NCBI GenBank assembly: GCA_011051755.1
Contig: DRKN01000058.1
Location: forward strand, 1 to 38,262
Length of the DNA: 38,262 nucleotides
Reading direction: 5' to 3'
Origin: Gammaproteobacteria bacterium
GTDB taxonomy: Bacteria; Pseudomonadota; Gammaproteobacteria; SZUA-152
In this document: positions 1 to 7,303 of the stretch, piece by piece
How positions within the stretch are numbered: position 1 is the first letter of the stretch
How the letters are laid out: each line of letters opens with the position of its first letter
Notes under the pieces: generated by a model
Seen by the model: the letters and a program-made list of their open reading frames with translations, nothing else
Databases searched by the model: none
What the model was told of the DNA's origin: nothing
Program-made: the position numbers and the translations under genes

Positions 1-136
1 CGGAGCAGAAGCATCAGCATGCGGTGTTTGCATAGAACTGTCGCTCGCGCGAAAGCGAGTACAACCGAGGAACCGGATGCGGGAAAACCGCACGTCCGGG
101 TCTGTGCAGGGGGCGCCGGGTAACCGGCGTTCCTAC
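1..136 (+). mobile_element. 3' end of a group II intron (domains IV-VI), 5' part outside the window
   Basis: Positions 66-103 fold as a domain V hairpin: CCGGA and TGCGG pair with CCGCA and TCCGG around a GAAA loop, with a two-base CG bulge on the 3' side. Positions 107-134 form a domain VI-like stem (GCGCCGG with CCGGCG), and the sequence ends CCTAC, matching the AY end of group II introns. A CTCGC/GCGAG hairpin before it would be the end of domain IV. A short open frame ending at TAG 33-35 could be the tail of the intron reverse transcriptase, but too little is present to say. The catalytic-triad position reads AAC where many introns have AGC; whether this is normal for the subgroup cannot be judged here. 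The intron body lies left of base 1. Confidence 0.8.
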
Positions 137-143
137 TGCGAGA

Positions 144-301
144 GTGGTCTATGCGGGAAGTTCTGTGACTAAGGAGCACAGTGAGAAGGTGCAGATCAAG
201 GCGGCAAAACGCTGGAATGGGGGTTCCATTTCGAGTTTTGCCAACGCAGAAATGCGCCTTCTCACGAAGCGAACAGTGACATAACTTTCCGCATGAACCA
301 C
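144..301. repeat. 158-bp imperfect palindrome next to the intron 3' end
   Basis: Several paired segments share one centre near base 223: GTGGT 144-148 with ACCAC 297-301; ATGCGGGAAGTTCTGTGAC 151-169 with the complement of 276-294; GTGAGAAGGTGCA 181-193 with 253-265; GGCAAAAC 203-210 with 235-242; AATGG 216-220 with CCATT 226-230. This is one long cruciform-capable sequence, either a palindromic repeat, two abutting inverted element ends, or a structured RNA. A 65-codon open frame inside it looks like chance. The stretch from 302 to about 460 beyond it holds no gene or motif I recognise; the resolvase gene is cut off within it. Confidence 0.65.
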
Positions 302-386
302 TAGACATTGCACATCCTGCAATCGTTGGGAAGGAGTACTACGCAATCCAGCTGCTGAGGATCTTGTTCACACTGTAAACACCTGA

Positions 387-809
387 TTATACACTGGTTT
401 TTCCGGAGGCACCTGTCTGGCGAAGGTGCATCACAATACTTGGCGGATGTCTGAGGATATCGGTATCAAAACGTTTGATGGTGCCGACCGGTGCACCTTC
501 GTAGGCAATACCGTGTTGTTCACTCCATGCCGACAGATGGGCAAGAAAGCCGCCATAGGCATGAGCCGCATCCACACCAAGGTGACGCCGGACCTCTTCA
601 AAATAGATGGCATTGATCTGTCCGGTGGCTTCAAGCATTTGATTGAGCCATTGCTTGAACTTGAGAAAGCGCATGCCGCCACCGGAGTAGCGGTCGTGTT
701 TGAACTCGGCCGTCCCACTGGTGATAGAGCCATCGGCAGACCGAAGTGCCCAGCCGCTCTTTGTGCCCAGGTTCAGACAAAGCACAGTGATGCCATCCGA
801 ATCCGACAC
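387..809 (-). pseudogene. RuvC-like Holliday junction resolvase, C-terminally truncated and active-site altered
   Basis: The first ~105 residues from a GTG start at 809 (good ribosome site GGGAGAAAG just upstream) match phage/plasmid RuvC-like resolvases: a beta-strand with LNLGTKSGWAL, then GGGMRFLKFKQWL, YFEEVRRH, DAAHAYGGFLAHLSAW and PVGTIKR. After GTIKR the sequence departs from the family, where a Lys/Asn-rich helix and the last acidic catalytic residues should follow, and it ends after about 35 unrelated residues. The first catalytic Asp of the RNase H fold is Asn here (AAC codon, complement of 771-773). It is last in the leftward replication operon. Loss of the C-terminal acidic residues together with the D-to-N change makes an active enzyme very unlikely. 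The breakpoint is near 465-475. Confidence 0.75.
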
Positions 810-826
810 GCCTTTCTCCCCGGGAT

Positions 827-867
827 GGAGAGCCACCCCTTGGGGCTCTCCTCTCCCGTAGGGAGAG
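827..867. other. two adjacent hairpins in the leader of the resolvase gene
   Basis: GGAGAGCC 827-834 pairs with GGCTCTCC 844-851, and CTCTCCC 851-857 pairs with GGGAGAG 861-867. They lie between the iteron-like cluster and the resolvase ribosome site, with no T-run, so attenuation or mRNA stability are only possibilities. The CTCCC/GGGAG type is also a common intergenic repeat. Confidence 0.45.
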
Positions 868-879
868 GGGGTCTGTGTG

Positions 880-1055
880 CAAACTGGAAACACCGCTGAA
901 ACCCTTGATACGACAGGGTTTGTGGGCAGTTCGCAGGGGGTTGTTGCAAACTGGTCTCCGCAAACTGCAAACTGGCGCAAGTGATTGTTTTTAATGGATT
1001 CCAGTTTGCGAGTAGTTTGCAGATTGCAGCAAACTGCCCCAGATTGCAGACTGCT
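880..1055. repeat. iteron-like CAAACTG cluster, candidate replication origin of the island
   Basis: The core CAAACTG occurs at 880-886, 947-953, 961-967, 968-974 and 1030-1036 on the plus strand, and as CAGTTTG at 1002-1008, with a near copy TAGTTTG at 1013-1019. Several extend to GCAAACTGG. A second motif, CAGATTGCAG, appears at 1020-1029 and 1040-1049. Between the repeat groups is an A/T-richer stretch at 981-1000. The cluster occupies the only sizeable non-coding gap of an operon encoding a RepA-type helicase and a primase, which is where an iteron origin could sit. It could instead be an operator array or a local duplication; no initiator gene is recognised in the window. Confidence 0.5.
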
Positions 1056-1090
1056 GGCGCGGGCATGGTTGAAGGGATTTGTCGCTTGAT

Positions 1091-2209
1091 TCATTCTTGG
1101 TCCTCCTCTTGGTAGATCCAGATATTCGGGTTTTCAACGGGTAATACCGCGCCGGTTTGCGGGCATTTGTAGTGGGTGGGTTTGACGGCAACAGTGCTCG
1201 TAATGACCTCACCGGTATCGGTGTCGATCTGTTCTTTGCCGGGCAAGGCCATCTGTTCAACACACAGGTGCCCAAACTTACTGCGGGTCAGTGGTGGCAG
1301 TCCGTAATCCTCGGGATTGCGGAAAAACTTGATGTACCCCTTGGTCGCCAATACAGCCAACCGCTCACTGTGCATATCCAGCTCCACCCAGCGGCCAGCG
1401 GATTTGTCCACACGCTTGGTTGGCAGACCTGGTCCGTTACGCAGTTCAAATACCAGCATGCGGTCAGTGCGGGTTTCATCAGGCCGGTACAGCAGCATCC
1501 CGGCGGTGTAATAACCGCGCAGGCTGCCAGCACCGGATAGCGCCAAAAAGGGATCTTCCTCGACCTGCTTTTTACTGATTTTCTTAGTGTGGTGCGCCAG
1601 GATGACACCGGCATCCGGGTTAACGCTGTCACGCAGCTGTTCGACACGGTCGCGCAGAAAAAACAGCATGGCATTGTTGTCATTCTCGCTGACTCCATCC
1701 GGATCGCCATCAAAGACATTCCTGATGGGATCGATGACCAGGATATCCATTGGTTGATCTACGAATGCTTTCCGCATAGCAGCCAGCACAACTGCCATAC
1801 CCTCATCATTGAGCACCAGTTTGAGTTGCGGCGTAACCTTGAGATTATCTGCAGCCTCCTGGATAACCGCTGATGGCAGATTCATCGCCTGGAAACGCTC
1901 GCGCAGATAGTGGTATTGCACCTCGGCCTGCAGATAGAAAATGCGTAACGGTCTGGGTGGCGTTAAATCCAGAAAAGGCTCACCCGCCGCCATGTGGGTC
2001 AGCATCGTAAGCAGAAAATCACTCTTGCCAACCTTGGGCGCACCACCGAATACGATCATGCCACCCGGTGTCAGAAGTCTTGGCGCAATCAAGTCATCCG
2101 GCATCGGTGAGGTATCAGCCAGCAGCTGTGCCAGACTAAATACCGGGATGGTGCGTGTTATCAAGCCTTGATGCCGCGCACAGAAAATCCGTGATATCCA
2201 TTTGCTCAT
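1091..2209 (-). CDS. RepA-type replicative helicase / AAA_25 family ATPase
   Basis: This is a RecA-fold ATPase of the RepA/DnaB-like group, which unwinds DNA for plasmid, phage or ICE replication. The Walker A motif GGAPKVGKSD is followed by FLLTMLTHMAAGEPFL; a Walker B-like strand ILVIDPIRNVFDGD and the ILAHHTKK segment with a polar sensor follow, as in the family. The C-terminal ~90 residues are variable. The frame is open up to 2281. The start is uncertain: ATG at 2209 overlaps the primase gene by 74 bases, while a TTG at 2164 just before TRTIPVFSLAQLL would fit family N-termini better. It is the only enzyme gene of the operon without a visible lesion. Confidence 0.8.
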   Translation of the reverse strand: MSKWISRIFCARHQGLITRTIPVFSLAQLLADTSPMPDDLIAPRLLTPGGMIVFGGAPKVGKSDFLLTMLTHMAAGEPFLDLTPPRPLRIFYLQAEVQYHYLRERFQAMNLPSAVIQEAADNLKVTPQLKLVLNDEGMAVVLAAMRKAFVDQPMDILVIDPIRNVFDGDPDGVSENDNNAMLFFLRDRVEQLRDSVNPDAGVILAHHTKKISKKQVEEDPFLALSGAGSLRGYYTAGMLLYRPDETRTDRMLVFELRNGPGLPTKRVDKSAGRWVELDMHSERLAVLATKGYIKFFRNPEDYGLPPLTRSKFGHLCVEQMALPGKEQIDTDTGEVITSTVAVKPTHYKCPQTGAVLPVENPNIWIYQEEDQE

Positions 2210-3082
2210 CCACCGCATCGGCCGCATCCCATTTTTCTGGCTTGTCTGATGGTGGTTGCAGAATGGCGACCGAGGCCACACCTGCCTTGGTCAACGCTAG
2301 GCTTGCACGCTGTGCATACTGCATACCCGCCTCATCCTTATCCGGCCAGATCAGCACATGCTTACCGGCAAGCGGTGACCAGTCGGTTTTTTCAACCGGC
2401 GTATTGGCTCCATTCATGGCTGTGGTCGATACGATTCCAATATTGGTCAGTGCATCGGCCGCTTTCTCGCCCTCGACCAATACAACCTCGCGGACAGACT
2501 TCATTCGTGACTGGTTGTAGAGCGGTCGTGGATTGGGTGCCCGCATCGACCTGGCAAGCATATCCCATGGCCGATACTCTTTGCTATAGGGTGTGTCATA
2601 GCGATAAACACAGGCGATGAGCTGACCGTTGGCATCGTGGTAATCCCACTTGGCAGACCATGGCCCAACTCATCCACCGGTTCCTTCTTGATGACAGGCT
2701 GAACTGGCCTCAGTGGTGCCTCACCCAACCAGCGAGCAATCGATTCCATGACCTGCGGGAAGTTTCGTTGGCTATCCATGCCGTTGGCCTGTGCCCACAG
2801 GTCAAGCACATCGCCACCTTCACTGGTGGCAAAGTCGATCCACATACCTGCCTTTTGATCCTGTAGGTCCACTACCAGGCTTTTGCCTGCATTACCCTGC
2901 AGGTCGCCGACAATAAACTGTTTGCCCCGATACTTGCCATTGGGGAACAGGTAAGCGAGCGCTTCAGGTAACCGATCAATCAGATGTGCTTTCAGCTCCT
3001 TGGCATCGAACGTCTCGCGTTCGGCGGCAGACTGATCAGGCGCATCATTGAAATCCATCCAGACGATGTTGTCTGCCATCAT
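2136..3082 (-). pseudogene. Toprim-domain DNA primase, split by a frameshift
   Basis: The N-terminal part (start ATG 3082, overlapping the nuclease stop as ATGA) contains the segments YLFPNGKYRGKQFIVGDL and MWIDFATSEGGDVLDLWA typical of phage/plasmid primases. The C-terminal part is a Toprim domain: VVLVEGEKAADAL, then HVLIWPDKDEAGMQYA (Glu and DxD-like metal residues). Frame changes at about 2662-2666: after VDELG the next residues should read PWSAKWDYHDANGQ, which needs one more base in the GGGCC run. Joined, the protein would be about 315 residues. It is either inactivated or a one-base assembly error; several independent lesions in neighbouring genes favour real decay. Confidence 0.75.
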
Positions 3083-3825
3083 GCTTTCCCTCCCCAACAC
3101 CGGTCCTGCCATGAACAGAACTTGCACTCGTAATGGGTCGGGTCATTAACCATGCGCGGCAATAGCTCATGTGCATCACAGGCTTGAAGGATGCGAACGC
3201 CTCGGTCTGATGCCTGTTGTGCCAGCTGACCATTGAATGGCACCTGCTCAAAATAGAGCTCGGCTGTATCCTTGTTGATGGCAGTGAATATCGCCGGGTT
3301 CTGACTGATACCTGGTACATGTGGCTCCATATAGGCCTGATAGAGCGCAACCTGGGCGGCATAGACTGGTTTGGAAAGCGTCAGGCCACGTTTGATCGTG
3401 TCCTTCCACGACTTATTGTTGAGTGACTTGCACTCCCAGAGTGCCGGATAGCCCAAACCAATGACTTCGGGTCCGTTGGCCAGAATCCCGTCAACATGAC
3501 CCTGAATACGGCCATCGGCTGCACTAAACCCATACTGTTCACCTTGTGATGTTTCCGTATGGATCTCAAAACCGGCCAGACGCAACCAGCGGATCGCGGT
3601 CTCTTCAAAGACATGACCTGCCTCAAATATACGTAGCGTAGTGCCGGAAAACTCACGCCCCACATCAACTGGGGTTTGTAGATATTCATATTGCAGTGCC
3701 CGGTCACAGGCCACACCCAAACGTGAACCGCCCAGATAGCGTCGAGGCGTTTGCTGATCACGTTCTGTTGCCAGTTAAGGATGGTGCTTTTTCAGTCTTT
3801 CGAGCAGGGTCTGTTTTTTAAACAT
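3079..3825 (-). pseudogene. PD-(D/E)XK (RecB/Cas4-like) nuclease with an early in-frame stop
   Basis: The body from about 3750 to 3079 is a RecB-like nuclease: ETAIRWLRLAGF, GHVDGILANGPE, then ALWECKSLNNKSW (the D...ExK core) and a C-terminal cysteine region ECKFCSWQDRC like Fe-S-binding Cas4/AddB nucleases. The likely original start is ATG 3825, ahead of which the ribosome site GGAG lies and where MFKKQTLLERLKKHHP begins, but codon 17 is TAA (complement of 3775-3777). The frame continues directly into LATERDQQTPRRYLGGSRLGVACDRAL, which resembles family N-termini, so this looks like a point nonsense mutation. Restart at the TTG at 3720 would lose about 35 residues. Role: end processing in element replication or recombination (inferred). 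Confidence 0.7.
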
Positions 3826-3829
3826 GGCT

Positions 3830-4297
3830 TTACTCCTCAATCGGGATCAGTTGGAAAGTGGCTTTGCCGGTCTTGAGTGTGCGAGCGGGAGCGAATGACT
3901 CGCGCAAGCTCTCCGGCCAGGCGGTGTACTTGCGCTCGGCTACCTTGTAGGTGATGTCCAGGTACTCGGTGGGGTCGTCGCCGTTAGCAGTAATGCGCTT
4001 GGCGATCTCGGTCAGCTTCTTCTGGTCCCACACCGGTTTCTTGGCGAGGTTGGTCGTGACACGGACGCCATCGTCATCGAAGTGGACAGTGCCGGTGTCC
4101 TTACCCATTTGCGCACGTAGCGCCTTGGCTTGGACCTCGTACTTCAGAGCAATGGCTCCGTCGATCCAGTCTTTCAGCTCTTTGGCTTTTTGCAGTGCTT
4201 CAAATGCCGCTGCTTGCAACTGCATCAGATCCTTTGCAGGGAGTCCGGTTATCTCAGCAACGGAAAAGACCTTGGCATCTTCCAATGTGATACTCAT
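3830..4297 (-). CDS. uncharacterised 155-aa element protein
   Basis: Function not recognised. It is an intact gene of 155 residues, mostly helical and charged at the N-terminus (LMQLQAAAFEALQKAKELKDWIDGAIALKYE), with a C-terminal half VWDQKKLTEIAKRITANGDDPTEYLDITYKVAERKYTAW read in separate segments as a soluble domain. Its start overlaps the stop of the AlpA-like gene as ATGA and its stop is only 4 bases before the nuclease start, so it is translationally coupled to both. Proteins of this size commonly sit next to the nuclease in plasmid and ICE replication modules, which suggests a recombination accessory role, but that is context only. Confidence 0.7.
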   Translation of the reverse strand: MSITLEDAKVFSVAEITGLPAKDLMQLQAAAFEALQKAKELKDWIDGAIALKYEVQAKALRAQMGKDTGTVHFDDDGVRVTTNLAKKPVWDQKKLTEIAKRITANGDDPTEYLDITYKVAERKYTAWPESLRESFAPARTLKTGKATFQLIPIEE

Positions 4298-4515
4298 ACG
4301 GCACCTCCCACCTGTGGCTGATTAACAGGCTCAGATGTCAATGCACGCATGTGCTGGATTTCATATGCCTCGATATCCTCGAGGCGGTAGACAACGCGGC
4401 CACCCATCTTCAGGAAGCAAGGCCCTCAGCCGATAGCACGCCAGCGCTCCAGTGTCCGCTGGGAGACACCCCAGCGGTCGGCCAGTTCGGCCTGATTCAA
4501 GTGTTTCACAGTCAT
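4294..4515 (-). pseudogene. AlpA/excisionase-like helix-turn-helix regulator with in-frame TGA
   Basis: From ATG 4515 (ribosome site GAGGTAA) the 73-codon frame reads MTVKHLNQAELADRWGVS then QRTLERWRAIG, a helix-turn-helix of the MerR/AlpA/excisionase type, then TGA (complement of 4426-4428). It continues in the same frame as GPCFLKMGGRVVYRLED, IEAYE, the usual wing and second helix of this family. It ends at 4294, overlapping the next gene. In intact relatives the site is usually a glycine or glutamate, so this is a nonsense mutation. These proteins regulate excision or early operon expression. As first gene of the operon its loss may leave the element unable to excise. Confidence 0.7.
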
Positions 4516-4691
4516 TTCGCTTTACCTCGTGGTTGTAATGAACACGGGGTAATAATGGCGGTGAGGTGGTGGGAGATTTGAGGGTGTGAAAAGTGGGAAA
4601 ATCAGTGGTATTTTCAATAAATACAGTCTATTACTGACACGCCGGTGTTGAGGGGAGGCATTAAGCCATCATTCAATCGAGCTTGAATATT

Positions 4692-4718
4692 GTCCGAAAA
4701 TATGCTAGTTTTTCTGAC
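4692..4718 (+). promoter_or_regulatory. palindromic operator overlapping the abiE promoter
   Basis: GTCCGAAAA at 4692-4700 and TTTTCTGAC at 4710-4718 are inverted copies (8 of 9 bases) separated by 9 bases. A plausible -10 box TATGCT (4701-4706) lies between the arms, so protein bound there would block transcription. AbiEi antitoxins are known to autoregulate by binding inverted repeats in front of their own gene, so this is the expected operator. The ribosome site AGGAG is at 4723-4727, nine bases before the ATG at 4737. An out-of-frame ATG at 4732 sits between them. Confidence 0.6.
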
Positions 4719-4736
4719 ATATAGGAGACTAATGCC

Positions 4737-5339
4737 ATGTCTACAGCTGAAACAATCCGTAATCGCGTAATGCGGGTCCGCAGAGGAGAACCCTTTACCA
4801 ATACAAGGTTCCTCAGGCTGGGCTCTCGTGCGTCCGTAGACAAAACGTTGTCCCGCCTGGTTGAGGAAGGCGTGATCCAGCGGATCACGCGAGGCGTATT
4901 CATGCGCCCCAAGAAAAGTAAGTTCATTGGTAACGTCATGCCTGACGTGACTAAAGTCGTGGAAGTCATGGCAAGAGATCACGGTGAGACTATCCAGGTT
5001 CACGGAGCAGAGGCAGCTCGCCGGTTCAAGCTATCGACCCAGGTGCCTACCATGCCGGTCTTTTACACCAGTGGACCGAGTCGCGAGCTCAAGGTCAGCA
5101 ATCTGACCGTCAAGCTAAAGCACGCCAGCCACCGAAAACTCCTTCTTGCTGGGAAGCGGCCAGGACTTGCGCTGTCGGCCCTGTGGTACCTGGGGAAAAA
5201 CAACGTCAATGCCAACGTGGTCGATGCAATTCGTGAAGGCCTGACAACTGAAGAGTTTGAAACCCTGATACACACGGACATGCCTGCCTGGATGGCCGGT
5301 GCATTGGAAAGGTACGGCAAGGAAGCGGTTCATGCCTGA
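4737..5339 (+). CDS. abiEi: type IV antitoxin AbiEi
   Basis: AbiEi is the antitoxin and transcriptional repressor of the AbiE abortive-infection/toxin-antitoxin system. The 200-residue protein has an N-terminal winged helix (residues ~5-65: RVMRVRRGEPFTNTRFLRLG, then VDKTLSRLVEEGVIQRITRG, then VFMRP) and a C-terminal antitoxin domain with VHGAEAARRFKLSTQVP and YTSGPSR, as in the DUF6088/AbiEi family. It overlaps the toxin gene by 8 bases, which couples their translation. A palindrome over its promoter is the probable autoregulatory site. The gene is complete, in contrast with the degraded operon divergent from it. Confidence 0.9.
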   Translation: MSTAETIRNRVMRVRRGEPFTNTRFLRLGSRASVDKTLSRLVEEGVIQRITRGVFMRPKKSKFIGNVMPDVTKVVEVMARDHGETIQVHGAEAARRFKLSTQVPTMPVFYTSGPSRELKVSNLTVKLKHASHRKLLLAGKRPGLALSALWYLGKNNVNANVVDAIREGLTTEEFETLIHTDMPAWMAGALERYGKEAVHA

Positions 5340-6339
5340 GCAATTCCTGCATTTGCAGGCTGACGACCGTAAAGAGATTCTTCAGACTGCTGCAACACAG
5401 CTTGGACAACAGGCGACGGTATTGGAAAAAGATGTATGGGTCTGCTGGACATTGCAGACCCTTTTTTCCATGCCGGATGCCCACCCAATGGCATTCAAAG
5501 GCGGTACATCTCTCTCGAAGATCTATGGTGCCATCAAACGGTTTTCCGAGGATGTGGACGTTACTCTCGACTACCGGGCCTTTAATGATGACGTTGACCC
5601 ATTTGCAGAAGGTGTAAGTAAGAATGCCATTAAGAAATTCAGTAAGCGGCTGAAAGAATACGTTCTTCAATATGCGAACGATGTCGTCGCCCCTTATATC
5701 GATACACAGTTAAAGGCACTACCCAAGCCTGAGGAGTTCGGAATCGAAGTATCCGAAGATGGCGAGAAAATCTGGGTTCAATATCCCTCTGCTATCGAAA
5801 ATGGTGACGACTACCTGAAAAGCAGCATTTTGATTGAGTTCGGTGGCCGCAATGTTATCGACCCAAACGAGCAGCACACAGTCACGCCCGATATTTCGGC
5901 ATTAGTCACCGATCTCAATCTTCCTTCAGGTGAAGTGGTTGTCCTGTCACCGGAGCGAACCTTCTGGGAGAAGGCAACGCTCATCCACGTCGAGTGCAAT
6001 CGCGAAGAATTCAAATCAGATGCGCATCGCCTTTCCCGACATTGGTATGACTTGCGGATGCTGGCCGCACATGCCTCTGGCAAGGCAGCAATCAATAACC
6101 ATGAATTGTTCGAAGATGTCGTCCGGCACAAGCAGGTTTTTTTCAATGCTGCCTACGCCAACTATGATGCATGTCTGGCAAATGAGCTTCGCCTGATTCC
6201 TGATGATGCCGCCATTACCGGGTTGCGCACAGATTACGAAAAGATGCTGGGTGCAGGAATGATATATGGTGAACCACCGTCATTTGACGACATCATCTCT
6301 GGTATTCGTGAAATCGAGCGTGAGATAAATACCTGGTAG
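5332..6339 (+). CDS. abiEii: AbiEii/AbiGii-type nucleotidyltransferase toxin
   Basis: This is a nucleotidyltransferase-like toxin of the DNA polymerase beta superfamily that AbiEi counteracts. Related toxins (MenT) block translation by adding nucleotides to tRNA acceptor ends. Residues 57-63 are GGTSLSK, the nucleotide-binding signature, and residues 72-76 are SEDVD with the two metal-binding aspartates; a further conserved segment ERTFWEKATLIH is near residue 205. The start ATG 5332 lies inside the antitoxin gene. 335 residues, complete. It ends 4 bases from the convergent gene at 6344. No lesion is visible, so the pair is probably still a functional defence or addiction unit. Confidence 0.9.
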   Translation: MPEQFLHLQADDRKEILQTAATQLGQQATVLEKDVWVCWTLQTLFSMPDAHPMAFKGGTSLSKIYGAIKRFSEDVDVTLDYRAFNDDVDPFAEGVSKNAIKKFSKRLKEYVLQYANDVVAPYIDTQLKALPKPEEFGIEVSEDGEKIWVQYPSAIENGDDYLKSSILIEFGGRNVIDPNEQHTVTPDISALVTDLNLPSGEVVVLSPERTFWEKATLIHVECNREEFKSDAHRLSRHWYDLRMLAAHASGKAAINNHELFEDVVRHKQVFFNAAYANYDACLANELRLIPDDAAITGLRTDYEKMLGAGMIYGEPPSFDDIISGIREIEREINTW

Positions 6340-6343
6340 GCCG

Positions 6344-7303
6344 TCAGGCATCCAGATAGTAATAACCATTTCCATCGCTTTTGAGCAGCGTATTCCATAA
6401 CGGGTGCGTTACCCACTTGCCTTTCACCTTGTTCCGCATAATGCGGTGCAGCTCTTCATTGGTACGAGCTTCTGCGCGAAGCACATCCTTATGTGCTCGA
6501 CCACCTTCGTTATGAAGGCACTCCATGACCGCTGACTGCTTCTTGGTCAAATTGTACTGCTCGCCATTCCAATACACGATCCGGTAGTCAGTCGTAAAAC
6601 GTAAACCAATACCACCACTGGTTTCCGTGGTATCGGGCGCACTTATCAGCAGTGACTGGATCACATCCTTATCAAATGAGAACAGATCACCATCCCGCGC
6701 CTGTAACTTGTGTAGTGAAATCAATACCTGATCGATGGGCAAATCAAGGCCAACAGGTTCATTGGCTCCCGCACAGATAATGATGGCCGGGGTTTTGCCG
6801 ATCTCCCGTTTCATTTTCTGCAATACATCCGAGCGTATATCTGAGTCATGCAACCGCCGGGCAAAGTATATATGCACCCTGTGGTTGCCAAATCGAGCCG
6901 GGCCAAGGTGCCATAAAGCGCCATCATTCAGGCAGGTGAATCTTTGACTGGCAGGAATATCCAAATATCGCTGCAGGAGCTTCATGACATGATCGCCATC
7001 AACCACATAGCGCTTCGTCGAGTCCGAGCTAATGAACACCCAGCCAGATTCTGCCGTGAAATACTTATGCTGCTTATGTTCCGAATCCCAGCCCAACTCA
7101 TAAAATGAGGCATCATCGTCATCCGCTATGGAAGCAACGGTCTGGTTACCGGCTGGAATCAAACAGCCACTTTCCATCAGTTCGGGTGCCTGGCGAGGAA
7201 AATCGTCCATCAATGTGCCAGCGCCGATCATCATTCGTGGGTGCTCAACAATCTGAAGCAATAGATTGAAAGCATCCCTGCTGATACTCGTCACCTCTTT
7301 CAT
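6344..7303 (-). CDS. unknown protein with a C-terminal winged-helix-like domain
   Basis: Family not recognised. The 319-residue protein is complete, soluble, and has no signal peptide. The middle part contains VHIYFARRLHDSDIRSDVL and TPAIIICAG, which suggests an alpha/beta core. The last ~80 residues (VYWNGEQYNLTKKQSAVME, CLHNEGGRAHKDVLRAEA, then GYYYLDA) read like a winged helix of the OmpR/PhoB type. Its ATG overlaps the stop of the upstream gene (TGATG), so both are translated from one message. The two lie between an AbiE unit and a tRNA gene at the island edge, a position where defence genes are common; a DNA-binding sensor role is only a guess. Confidence 0.7.
   Translation of the reverse strand: MKEVTSISRDAFNLLLQIVEHPRMMIGAGTLMDDFPRQAPELMESGCLIPAGNQTVASIADDDDASFYELGWDSEHKQHKYFTAESGWVFISSDSTKRYVVDGDHVMKLLQRYLDIPASQRFTCLNDGALWHLGPARFGNHRVHIYFARRLHDSDIRSDVLQKMKREIGKTPAIIICAGANEPVGLDLPIDQVLISLHKLQARDGDLFSFDKDVIQSLLISAPDTTETSGGIGLRFTTDYRIVYWNGEQYNLTKKQSAVMECLHNEGGRAHKDVLRAEARTNEELHRIMRNKVKGKWVTHPLWNTLLKSDGNGYYYLDA

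Noticed and set aside
144-301. Integron attC site
   Set aside because: The palindrome is long and imperfect like attC, but the R' (GTTRRRY) and R'' (RYYYAAC) core sites are not seen at its ends and no integrase or cassette array is present.
149-346. 65-residue leftward open frame
   Set aside because: It lies across the palindrome, has no ribosome site and no protein-like pattern.
2650-2680. Programmed frameshift in the primase
   Set aside because: There is no slippery heptamer or stimulatory structure that I can recognise, and the family is normally one continuous frame.
4294-4515. TGA read-through or selenocysteine in the AlpA-like gene
   Set aside because: No hairpin or redox context supports recoding, and neighbouring genes carry unrelated lesions, so nonsense decay is simpler.
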